Source: Martensiomyces pterosporus (taxonomy: Eukaryota; Kickxellomycota; Kickxellomycetes; Kickxellales; Kickxellaceae). Taken from it: a stretch of 64,000 nt of DNA. Location: assembly GCA_025201845.1 (NCBI GenBank), contig MU603930.1, positions 42,310-106,309 on the forward strand, given 5' to 3'. The notes beneath the pieces were generated by a model. It searched no databases. It was not told the DNA's origin and worked only from the letters and a program-made list of their open reading frames with translations. Position numbers and translations under genes: made by a program. Below are positions 27,731 to 37,583 of the stretch, piece after piece (position 1 is the stretch's first letter; each line of letters opens with the position of its first letter).

Positions 27731-30112
27731 TTAGATGTTCGACGACCATGTTACAGCGGGCGGCGAAAGGAGGCCCAGGCCCTGTGAATCAGCAGCGCCA
27801 GACGAGCCATCCAGCCCGTCAACTCCCTGCTGCTGCTGGTGCTGCTGGTGTTGCTGTGAGTGATGATACATCGTCTGCCCGCCATACGCATTGAGTGCCG
27901 AAGCGGAGTGGGTGCTCTGCGAGTGCCCACCATGCTGGTACTGGGAGGATTGCTGGTGTTGCTGGTGAACAGACTGGTAGTCCATACTGCCCTGATGCTG
28001 CTGATGCTGCTGATGCTGCTGGTGCTGGTGGGGTGGCGGCAGTTGCTGCTGCTGTCTGGAATGGTCGAACGAATGAAAAACATGTGCTGAGCCTGGCGCT
28101 GCCATGGCTGCAGACGAATGCTGTGCCCCAACGGGGTCAAACGGCCGCATATGCGATCCTTGTTCACCGCCGCTGTGGAAGACATTGGCTGCTGGGAGCG
28201 TGTTCGAGAACGCGGCATCGCTTGGGGTAGCAGGAGTCCAATACGCGGCCGCCGCTGCAGCCGCTGCAGCATTGACGAACCCGGGCTTAATGTCAAGCTG
28301 GGCTGGCACACCAACAAATCCGCCGCTGCTGGCATGGTGGTGTTGCTGTTGCTGGGGCTCTGCCATCGACGTAGCAGCGCCCCTGTAATAATAATCGTCT
28401 GCACGCGACATCTGTGCCTGCGATTGCGAAGTCGGTGTCTGTGGGTGGGAAGACTGCTGCTGCTGCCCGCCTTGCATCATCAGGTGGTATTTTGAATACG
28501 GCTGGAATGTGCCACCGTTGCCGCCGCCACCGGACGACGGGTCCTTAAGCACTGGCGGAAGGCCCGTACCCTGCGAGCCGCCAGGAACGACCGCACCAAA
28601 GTCATGAGGCAGGCCCGCGCCCTGCACACCGCCAACCGCCATCATGGAGCCACCCGACGCTGCCACGGCCGCTGCAGCAGCGGCAGCCTGAGCAGCCACG
28701 GCCTCCTGCAGCCGCTTGCTCTTGGGCTTACGCGGCTGGTACTTGTAGTTGGGGTGGAGCTCCTTGTGTCTTTTCTTTTCAATCTCCGCCTGCTCGCGGA
28801 ATTTGTCCTGCACCGAGGGCTCCTCGGCCTTCCACATCTGCCCAATGATACACGACACGTCCTTGTTGGACACTCCGGGGTTATCGCGGATCACCTCCGC
28901 CTGCTTGGCCTTACGGTAAAGAATGAATGCGTTGGGCGGCCGCGGTGTGCGTTTGGGCTTGGTCGCCCGCCCTGCGCGCTTGACTGGCCGTGCATAGGGG
29001 TCATAATCATGCAGCTGGGCGTTCTGGAAACTCAGTGTGGTGAATATCGGCTGGTTGCTCACGGGCGATCCAGCAAATGGCGAATGAGGCTGCTGCTGCT
29101 GCGTTTGCTGGTGGTGGTGGCTATGTGGGGAGGACATGCCAACGGTGTCCCCCATATCGACCGAGACCGAGGCGGCAGCAGCAGCAGCAGCAGCCATATC
29201 AATAGACTGCTGATGCTGCAACGCTGCTGCCGTTGTTGTTGCCGTTGACGAGGAAGAAGACGAAGAGGTGGGCATCGGCTGACCGGTGTTCACAGCGACA
29301 CTGCCGACATGGCGGATGTATCCAGTAGTTCCAAGCTGCTGGGGCAGGGGCTGCGACCCTGCACCGCCAGCATCAATATCGGCGGCCGAGTACATTCCAC
29401 GGCAGCCGCTATCGGACGAATCAAAGTCGTAAGGGAAGCCGACTACCGCTGCTGCTGCTGCTGCTGCCGCTGCTACCGCGCGCTGGGGACTTATGACTCC
29501 GAGGTGGCTAAACTGCAAGGGGGCAAGAGCCGATTGCTGGTCATGCGGCACGTACTGCGCCGTGGTAGGTGTGGTGCTGTGATGTGACGCTTGGTAGAAG
29601 CCGCCGCCGCTTCCGCTGTTGCTCTGCTGGTGGTGGTGGCTGTGGTGGTGGCCGTTGCTATTGCTGCTGCTGTTGTGGTGTGATGACTGGGTGTTGGTGA
29701 ATGCCGATGTATAGGCTGACTGCTGTATCGACGATGCCGGCGGCAGATGAGTGTATTGCTGATGGCTTTGGTGGGATGAGGAAGGCGTGCTCGCCGAGTC
29801 CGTGTAGGCCTGGGTATGCTGCGAGTCTGAATATTGCTGGGACCCAAGCGCGAGGCCAATATCGGCAGAAGATGGCTGTGCTCCGGAACCTGCCACAGAC
29901 GACGAGTGGTGTTGGGAGCGCGAGTGGATGTGAGTAGTGCCGCTGGTGGGGGTGGCGGCGGTGGATGGCGAGTCTGCGCTGCTTGGGGATTGTGCTGGCG
30001 AGTGGCTACTTGCAGTGTGGCTCATGGCCGGCAACAACGGACTGTCTGAGGGCGGATTTTGCAGTTCTGTTGGCTGGTGCGGTGATATAAACAAGTGGCT
30101 GGTTTGGTCCAT
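27731..30112 (-). CDS. MATA-type HMG-box transcription factor 1, Q/H/S/A-rich
   Basis: A 793-residue single-exon protein. The only folded domain is an HMG box at about residues 385-460. It starts KRTPRPPNAFILYRKAKQAE, continues with NPGVSNKDVSCIIGQMWKAE and ends in HPNYKYQPRKPKSK. The PPNAFILYRK start and the HPNYKY end are the signature of the fungal MATA/Rox1/Ste11 class of sequence-specific HMG boxes. It is strikingly like ascomycete MAT1-2-1, more so than chromatin-type HMGB. Both flanks are low-complexity: polyQ, polyH, polyS and polyA runs, with CAG/CAC triplet tracts in the DNA. Such factors act as repressors or activators of mating, hypoxia or morphogenesis genes; the role here is unknown. 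A TATA-like ATATAAATA lies about 70 bp upstream. A second MATA-type gene lies 6.7 kb further upstream in the same orientation. Confidence 0.9.
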   Translation of the reverse strand: MDQTSHLFISPHQPTELQNPPSDSPLLPAMSHTASSHSPAQSPSSADSPSTAATPTSGTTHIHSRSQHHSSSVAGSGAQPSSADIGLALGSQQYSDSQHTQAYTDSASTPSSSHQSHQQYTHLPPASSIQQSAYTSAFTNTQSSHHNSSSNSNGHHHSHHHQQSNSGSGGGFYQASHHSTTPTTAQYVPHDQQSALAPLQFSHLGVISPQRAVAAAAAAAAAVVGFPYDFDSSDSGCRGMYSAADIDAGGAGSQPLPQQLGTTGYIRHVGSVAVNTGQPMPTSSSSSSSTATTTAAALQHQQSIDMAAAAAAAASVSVDMGDTVGMSSPHSHHHQQTQQQQPHSPFAGSPVSNQPIFTTLSFQNAQLHDYDPYARPVKRAGRATKPKRTPRPPNAFILYRKAKQAEVIRDNPGVSNKDVSCIIGQMWKAEEPSVQDKFREQAEIEKKRHKELHPNYKYQPRKPKSKRLQEAVAAQAAAAAAAVAASGGSMMAVGGVQGAGLPHDFGAVVPGGSQGTGLPPVLKDPSSGGGGNGGTFQPYSKYHLMMQGGQQQQSSHPQTPTSQSQAQMSRADDYYYRGAATSMAEPQQQQHHHASSGGFVGVPAQLDIKPGFVNAAAAAAAAAYWTPATPSDAAFSNTLPAANVFHSGGEQGSHMRPFDPVGAQHSSAAMAAPGSAHVFHSFDHSRQQQQLPPPHQHQQHQQHQQHQGSMDYQSVHQQHQQSSQYQHGGHSQSTHSASALNAYGGQTMYHHSQQHQQHQQQQGVDGLDGSSGAADSQGLGLLSPPAVTWSSNI

Positions 30113-30179
30113 TCAGCGAAATAATAAGGCGGCGATGTGCGGGTTTTGCTGTTGTCCTTTGTGTGCTCTCGCGTGCGAG

Positions 30180-30189
30180 TATTTATATT
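30180..30189 (-). promoter_or_regulatory. TATA-like element of HMG gene 1
   Basis: The minus strand reads AATATAAATA about 70 bp upstream of the ATG at 30112. This is a motif match only. Confidence 0.45.
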
Positions 30190-33100
30190 GTCCGTGGAAG
30201 GAGGCTGTGTGCTGGATGGTGACGAGAGTCTTTGTGAGCGAGAACAAGGGGGAGGCTGGGCGGAAACGCGAAATGCGATCCTACGCGGCAACTGCGAAAT
30301 GATGTATACGAGAACAAAACGCTGCCTCTGTTTATGCTAGTGCGTGCAAAAGCAAAGTCGAATGGGGAGCAGAAGAGATGTGCGTGGTTAGTATGTGATG
30401 ATTTTTTTCCGAGGAGAGAAGCAGAGTGCGATGCGGCAGCAAGGCAGGGCGGGGCTCAGCGTTTAGATATGCGATGAAAGGCGTATGCAATGCAAAAAGG
30501 GAGTAGGAGGCAGACAGGCACAGAAAACGGGAAATGCACGCATCGAGCAACAAGCATAGGAGGATACAGAGCCACCCATGCATAGGCAATGTAGAAAAAT
30601 AAAAGCAAGGAAGGGACAGAAGGGCACACTGAGAAAGTGATAGCTGTGATTGGTGTACATGGCATGCGAAAGAGACCCTACATGATGAGATGTGATATGG
30701 TGGGATGGGATGGGGAGACTGCGCTGTGGCTGCAGAGCGCGAGTGCGGAGCGGAGCAGGCTGCGTCGGCGCATTAAAAGGGGTGGGTTTGGAACACCCCT
30801 TTTGCTGGAGAGCTTGCCAGCGCCTGGTCTGATTGGGTTGGATTGCCGCTCAAGTGACTGGGAGCACAGCGCAACACAAACACGATGCAGAGCCAGTTCC
30901 TGACAGAACACTTGCAACGTCACTCACAATCAATAAGCCAAGCAACGCACATAGGCTCATGTGCGGCAAGCAAGGCAGAGTTTTGAAGTGGTGGTGATGA
31001 TGATGATGCTGCTGCCGCCGCCGTAGCGATGGGCAGGCAAGACATGCTTGCCAGCGCCTTGGAGCATGCTGCGGGGGTTTGGCACGTCTGCCACCAGGCG
31101 GCCCGCGACTACGGGAGGGATAAACCGGAAAATCAGCAGAGATGGACTTACGCTACTAGGATGTGCGCACTTGACTGGTGCGTGCAAGTAAGGGCGAAGG
31201 GGGAGCAAGGTGAGCAAAGATCGCCGGCGAGCGAGCGTAGACTGAAAGAATGGCAGGGGAGTATGAATTGTGAAGCAAAGCAGGTGCAGCAGGCGCTGTT
31301 CAGTCCAGGTGGATAGGAGCTCAGCCCTGGGATGCGTGCGTGTAAAACAGGGAACGAGAGGAAGCCAGCAAGTAACGCGCCCCGAAGCAAGAGTGGTGTG
31401 AGCAAGGGAGAGGCGACCGAGTCAGCGGTAGAGAACAGGCACGAGAAGTGGATAAAATAGACACCCAGATACAGGCTGTAGAGAATAAAGCAAAGCGTGA
31501 AGGAGGCAGAGCGAAAGCAAAAGAGAGCGAGAAAAGAAGCAGACAGATTGGAAATCGAATTGTTCCTAGCAAGAATAGAGAAGAATATGGCAGCGAGGAA
31601 AGGGGCCTTTATTTTTCAGTTGTTGGCTGCCTTTTGCTTTCCTGCCGCTGACGGGAAGGCACAACCAGGTGAATATAAAAGGTCTTTTTTCTTCTAGCTA
31701 CCAAGCCCACGTACTCCAGCCATCCCACCCAAGGATTTCTGTTCTACTCACCACTCGTCCTTCTGCCCAGAGACAGCCGCTGCCTCTGCTGCTGTGCTGC
31801 TGCCGTTGCTGTGCTGCACATTGTGCGGTTGGCCAAAAAGAAATAGGGTGGTTGAATGCTTTGGCGCAGGCTGTGAAAGGGGGTGTTTGTAAAAAGGGGG
31901 GTGGTAGCGGGGAGGGGGATGGGCGGGCGAGTGTATGGCGCTCCGTTCCCAGCTGCTGCCTGCCGCTTCCCTCAGCCCTCCCTTTTTGCGCTGCACAGCT
32001 CGAGGGCTTATTTGCAGGTCGGCACTTACCATCCCCTCTGACCCAGTCGCCCCACCCTGATGCGTCAGGGAGGGAGCGACGTGGGTCGCATATTGCCGAG
32101 CTCTTTGGTCAGAGACAGCAGGGCGGGATGGCGGGAGAGGGGAGGGACAGAGGGCAGGTACATGACCGCCCGCCTTTTATTTTCTTGGCCGCGCCTTGCC
32201 TTTCTGCCCACCAGCTTGCTCATGCAGCGGCTCCTTTGGCGCGAAGAGCGCCTAACCTGGCACGCATCCCACCCGCCCACGCCTGCCACTCCCACACCTA
32301 TCCCTGCCAGTGCCTCGCAGCGCCTGCGCGGAATGCTGCAGCAGAGCTTGACAGCGAAAGGAAGACCACTCTGGGCACCACATACGGGGCGATCAAAATG
32401 GCGAGGTGGAAAGGATGTGCAAGGAACCAGGTACCTGGACGCTACACAGCAGGGCCCGAGGCACACGCGTAGCTGTGTGCAACACAATAAAGTATAAATT
32501 AGCACAGCTTTAGCATGCTGTGCCTACGATGCATTCCAGCCTTCGGACCTCGCCTATCCAAACACCAGGCGCATATGCTATGTGCATGTCCATGCTCTGC
32601 CTCACTGGACAGGCAGCGGAAAGCGAAAAGGAGAGGCTGAGCAGGGGAGGTTCATCTAGTGCACAGTACGCAACAAGCAAATAACCGTAGCAGCTCGCCA
32701 ACCAGCTTCAGCCAGGTCCACAGGCATATGCACAGCTGGCGAGTTTTTGCGCAGCCAGCAGCACACACCACCATCACCTCTGCGCAACCCCAGCAGCGAT
32801 GCCTTTTCGCGCCCCGTAAAGAGCTGTGCGCTGCAGTCCGTTTCTCCGCCTTTGGTACTGCCCACCTGCAATAGGAAGCGGGCGTGGTGGGCAGCAGGCA
32901 CAAATGGCAGAGCCGCCTTGTCTGTGAACGCACATGAAATCGCAATTCGCTCTCCATGGGCGCGTTTCGCTTGGCCGCGCTGAGAAGCAGTGGTGTGTTG
33001 TGGGCAGTGATGAGGAGCAACTCCCCTCCTCGCACGCCATACATCTTTTTGGCTCATCTCGCACTTCCCACATTCGTCGGTGCAAAAGTGCCCCGCTGGC

Positions 33101-34093
33101 CAGAAGAGGCAAATGCGGGTCTTGGCTGTGCTAGATTTCTTCGCTGCTGTTTCTGCTGCTGCTGACGTTGCAGCGTAAGTTATAAATCAAGATGTGCACT
33201 GCTTCATGCTCCTGTCGCAAAAGACAGCTGTGGCACCAAAAGCGGACGATTCAACCCATCATTTGCACAAGCAGCTTGCACCGAGCCTAAGCCGCATTTT
33301 CTCTTTTCTGGCGGCAGGTGTTAACCTCGGCAGCCATTTCATCCATACAGACAGCCCTTTCCTCCTCTTGCATTGTTGGGCAATGGGAGGCAAAAACGAG
33401 CGCACATTCTTATTTATTTTTGTTATGGCGCAAACGTTTACATATTGTGAATTGGCACCAGGCATTGTGTCTCTTCTGTGTATAGATACATCTGCCTGCT
33501 GCTGCCACCCTCGCCTGGGCGTATTTACACGCTGATGCAAACTGAAATCACAATGTGGTTTGGGGCAAGAATGAAACAAGCGCTACACACAGCAGCAGCA
33601 CAAACAGAACATGCCATTTTGATGCAACATACGCAATGCGCCACCAAATATTGTGCCAACACCTGCTTTCGCCAACAGAAGCTTCATAGTAGATTTCTAA
33701 ACATGAAATCCAGTGCGCCATGCCACTCAGGAATGGAAAATAATGTGCACAGCGAAATGACATTCCCCCTGTGGCACAACAATATGCCACTTTCACATAC
33801 ATCACACCTCAAAAACGGCAGAATGACAACGGAAAACACACCGCTCGGCCAGCCAACAAACAAGCACACGCATAATGTTTTCCATGTGTGTATTCAATCT
33901 GCGTCGCGTCCGATGGCTGCTAGCAAAACACGCGGCAGAAATGCACAAATACTTTACACATCCTTCCCGCACACAATAACCTCACGGCGAAGACGCACAT
34001 AGGCCAAAGTTGCTATTGTTTCGCGCTGAGATCGAGGCACTCATCTCCTAATAATAGTTGAACATGGCCAATTTTTCTTGTTCGGGAGTGATA

Positions 34094-34113
34094 TCGTTCA
34101 GAAATCTGAACGA
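34094..34113. repeat. 20-bp near-perfect palindrome (9-bp arms, 2-bp centre)
   Basis: TCGTTCAGA-AA-TCTGAACGA: two perfect 9-bp inverted arms around AA. The centre is too tight for an RNA hairpin of full length, but the geometry suits a dimeric DNA-binding protein. No gene is adjacent. Confidence 0.75.
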
Positions 34114-35465
34114 AGCGCAGTGGCAGAGGCGAGCGCACTGCACGCAAGCGAAGTGCCATTCTAGTAGGTGCTGTTTTCCGAGTGTGTTTACGTCTTCACA
34201 GAGTGCACCTTCCCTTTCACTGGAAGTACACGGGTCAGAACACGATGGCTCATTTGACAGCGTCTAGATGTGGCGCAGATAAAGGATGGCCATCAGCGCG
34301 AATCAGCTGGCGCCTCCGATGCGCATGAGATATGTGCTAGATGGTTCTGGAGTAGTAGTGCTGGGATTTTCATCTTTAGCTACACAGATGGGTGTCGCAT
34401 GTATGCGCATATGTATAGCGTCTCATGCTACACTCGCTTGTACCGCACTTTAAGCTCTGGTTCATTCACTGCGGCCTCTAACTCGAGCACCAGCATGCAG
34501 CTAATTAAAATGGGTAACCCAGGGTACTGGACCATATCCACGAGCCGGATACATGCATGGGTATAATTATAAACTGGTATAATAGTGTCTATTTTACATA
34601 CGCGGGTTGTTAATGATATCTAGAGATGAAAGAACATCCCAAATCTACATCGCACGCATGTGAATAACCAGCAGAGGATAACAATGAATGTGCGAATTAA
34701 AGCTTCCCTGAACAATTCACATCTCTCCGCTTGCTGTTTGGTAGAAAATCGCAATTGTCGCTGTTTCCTATTAATATCCCAGACATCTAAATGCCCCCAA
34801 ACCATTTGGAAAGGGGCAAGGCTGCTTTCCAGTCTCTGTTTCATATTCATAAATTAACCATCGTGGTTTCATTACATAAATGTGCTTTTGCAACATGCAC
34901 ACACACCTGCATCATGTTTAGCACCATCGGATTACTCAACTGGAAAATTGGCCAAACGCAATATAGGCACACACCCGCCTACTGCTCTTTGGAATGAGGG
35001 AGAGAAGAGTGTAGGCGCACTCACCGCTGGTGTGCTTGAGGCTTTTTTGGGGCCGGCTGGATGGACAGCAGGCCTGGCACGGGCTGCGCTCCGTTGGTGT
35101 TGCCGCTGCATGGCCGCCCTTTTTCTGCTCACAGGACACGCATCTGCGCCCCTCCCCACTTCAGATGCCAGGCCCCCACCTGCCTCCACGCCTCCGTTGC
35201 GTGCTGCACTTGGCAGAAGAGGAGAGGACACGCGCAAGAGCCCTCGCTTACTGTTTCCTTGTGCCCTCTTGGCGGTTTGTATGTCCGTATCGGACTTTGC
35301 TACTAGCTCTGTCCGAGACATCAAATGACACATCACACCACACACCGCTATCGCTGCAAATGCCGAACCCATGCACTGCCGCCATCTTTCGGTACTGACC
35401 CGCTCCTTCGTCCTCTCACTCTCGTCACTTTCAGAGAGTTTCGTGTTGTGTATCTCCGGGACCCA

Positions 35466-35492
35466 TGTGTGTGTGTGTGTGTGTGTGTGTGT
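35466..35492. repeat. (TG)n microsatellite
   Basis: 27 nt of uninterrupted TG/GT in the gene-poor stretch. Confidence 0.95.
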
Positions 35493-36571
35493 ATTGCGTC
35501 CAAATGCTGGCGTCAAATGTGGCGTGCGAGCCAGCCACCGTTTTGCTGAAGCAGCTTGGCGTATGCGACAGCGGACATTGCAAGCACCTCGTTGACAGCA
35601 GCTAATGCAGAAAGTGGTGCAGCAGAACCCCCTTCCTCCCATCTGAAGCTCAAAAGCATATTCCGCTTATTTACTTGTGCAAGAGGGGCGAGGGGGTAGA
35701 TATACTGCAACAATGTACGGAACATGTCGCTGCTGCCATTGTTCTCCCGTTTGCAGACTCACACACACCGCAAAGAATAGAGGGGAATTGCTGTGCACCA
35801 TTGTTGCTGCAGTTGACACCATTCCCCCCTATTATTCTCAGTTACCTTGTTATCCAAGAAAAGGACACGATGACTATGAATGGAAAGCGAGAGCAAAAAA
35901 TGGATTTGGGGAGCTATACCTCTCTCCCTCTGTGCTGGTGGGTGGCCTGCTTGCTTTGCGCCTTCCACACATGTTTTGCGCTTCCCTCGCTTTGCAAATT
36001 TATTTTGATATATTTGGGCTGCATACAAGTAGTAACGAATAAAGGATGGCATTGTGCTCAAACATGCCCTTTTTCGCCATATTGCTTTGTTTCAGCACTT
36101 GTTGTCGCTGCTGTAGTCAACAGAAACAACAAGGAAACAGACTTTTTTCAAATTCGCAACAATGGGCGGAATAAATTATGTGGCTAGGTGAATTAGATGG
36201 CCAGATTCCAGCCTGGCATTATTGCCAATTGGGACAGAATGGGGGGAGCAAGGGGAGCAGAGTGGCAACATTGGCAGCACACGAGGCAGCAGCAGTATGG
36301 CATCAGAAAGCAAAACAATGCCTGGCCTCGCCTGCTCCTAGCATTGGCCCGCAACACATGCTCCTCTCTTGCGTCGATGATTCAGTGGTTACGAGAACAG
36401 CCGGCAGCGGGAGCGGGAGCGAGACTGAGAGCAAAACACTGGCTGCAGGATCCATGCAGCACCAGCTAGACGCAGTTCCTTCACAGTGCCGCCAGTGAGA
36501 CTAGGAATGTGATTTGATCGGATTGTCGGCATTAGCTCTATAGAACAACGGCATCAATTGGCCACGCTCTA

Positions 36572-36613
36572 TTGCCTCGGCTGTTGCTGTGGTTGCCGTT
36601 GTTGCCGAGGCAA
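36572..36613 (-). other. 10-bp-stem inverted repeat downstream of HMG gene 2
   Basis: Arms TTGCCTCGGC (36572-36581) and GCCGAGGCAA (36604-36613) are perfect complements around a 22-nt loop. They lie about 240 nt past the HMG gene 2 stop on its transcribed strand, so they could sit in its 3' untranslated region. Confidence 0.7.
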
Positions 36614-36633
36614 CAATCCTAGTGTTTAATATC

Positions 36634-36654
36634 CTCGAGTCTTCCGCACTCGAG
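36634..36654 (-). other. 7-bp-stem hairpin downstream of HMG gene 2
   Basis: Arms CTCGAGT and ACTCGAG enclose a 7-nt loop (CTTCCGC on the plus strand). It lies about 200 nt past the HMG gene 2 stop and 20 nt from the larger inverted repeat. Confidence 0.7.
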
Positions 36655-36854
36655 CCTCTCCAGCTCGTAGTTAGTCAATAGCCCCCCCCAAAACGACGAA
36701 GCACTCCAAGCCTGCCTCAAAAGTAAAACCGAAACAATAAAGTAGCATATTTGACATTGAAAATAAATGAGAAATGATACAGAGGAAAATGGAATTCTAT
36801 ACGCCCGAATACATGTAAATATGTGCAGCCTGCCCAACAGTAGCTCCGGTGGCC

Positions 36855-37583
36855 TTACTTGCGCCTCTTCGGCATGAACTTGTAGTTGGGGTAGAGCAGC
36901 TCGTGCTCGCGCTTTTTCGCTGCCGCCATCTCCTCGTAGACTCTCTTCTTCTCGGGTGCCAAGCTATGCCACTCCTTAGCAATGATGCCCGAAATGACCT
37001 TATTCCCGCCTCTGTACTCCTTCACAAGCTCATTGTGCCGCAGACTGCGGTAAATCATGAACGAGTTGGGCGGCCTCTTGATCTTGATCCTGGTCCGCTC
37101 CTCCTCCTCCTCCCTCAGCCGCGCAGTCACCTCATCCTCATCCTCATCCTCCTCCTCGGTCTCGCTGTCATCATCAACGCTGGAATCATCATCCTCACCA
37201 AGGTCGGCGTGATGACGCTTTCTCTTGCCGAAGAGCAAGCCGGGCTGGTAGTCAAATTCAAGCAGCTCGCAGCCGCAGCGGCCGAGGGGTCTTTCGCTTG
37301 GGTCCTCGCCAAGATCCATCATGCCGTGAGTGGAGAGAGAGGAGGTGGGGTTGGACCCGCCGCCAATGCACATGAGGTTGTGCAGGAACCGCCTGAGCTC
37401 GGTGCGCGAGCACCGCTGGAGGTTGATGAGGATCGGCCGGAATCCCTCGGGAACTCGGTTCACCAAAATGTTCGGCGGCGGGCTGGTGACGCTCACAGGC
37501 ACTGGCGCAAGCGCTAGCCCGCCCAGCTCCTGAGAGAGAAGGCTGCTGAAGTTGAAGTCGAAGTTTGCGCCTTCCAGCATCAT
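36855..37583 (-). CDS. MATA-type HMG-box protein 2, box at the C-terminus
   Basis: A 242-residue single-exon protein. The N-terminal part has MMLEGANFDFNFSSLLSQEL and a region with RCSRTELRRFLHNLMCIGGG of unknown function. An acidic, disordered run (about 128-152) separates it from an HMG box that occupies the last 75 residues. The box starts IKIKRPPNSFMIYRSLRHNE, continues with ISGIIAKEWHSLAPEKKRV and ends YPNYKFMPKRRK at the stop codon. The RPPNSFMIYR start and PNYKF end place it in the same MATA/sex-HMG class as gene 1, though the two boxes differ at many positions. Small HMG proteins of this kind include zygomycete SexM/SexP and ascomycete MAT proteins; function here is inference. Two ATGs open the frame (37583 and 37580). 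Confidence 0.88.
   Translation of the reverse strand: MMLEGANFDFNFSSLLSQELGGLALAPVPVSVTSPPPNILVNRVPEGFRPILINLQRCSRTELRRFLHNLMCIGGGSNPTSSLSTHGMMDLGEDPSERPLGRCGCELLEFDYQPGLLFGKRKRHHADLGEDDDSSVDDDSETEEEDEDEDEVTARLREEEEERTRIKIKRPPNSFMIYRSLRHNELVKEYRGGNKVISGIIAKEWHSLAPEKKRVYEEMAAAKKREHELLYPNYKFMPKRRK

Larger units (their letters stand above)
30113..36854. other. 6.7 kb gene-poor stretch between the two HMG-box genes
   Basis: Both strands were read. Open frames up to about 267 codons occur (for example 31669..32472 +) but none has a domain, sensible composition or splice partners. Contents that can be named are a GT microsatellite (35466-35492), a 20-bp palindrome (34094-34113), a trinucleotide patch (about 30993-31025), two hairpins downstream of HMG gene 2 (36572-36654) and a more AT-rich section (about 33500-34900). 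It could carry long regulatory sequence, non-coding RNA or decayed elements. Confidence 0.5.

Noticed and set aside
30993..31025. GATGATGATGATGCTGCTGCC patch considered as a coding repeat
   Set aside because: A short trinucleotide repeat with no surrounding open frame of interest.
31669..32472. 267-codon frame in the HMG intergenic region, considered as a gene
   Set aside because: Low-complexity cysteine/proline/alanine composition, no domain and no splice partners.
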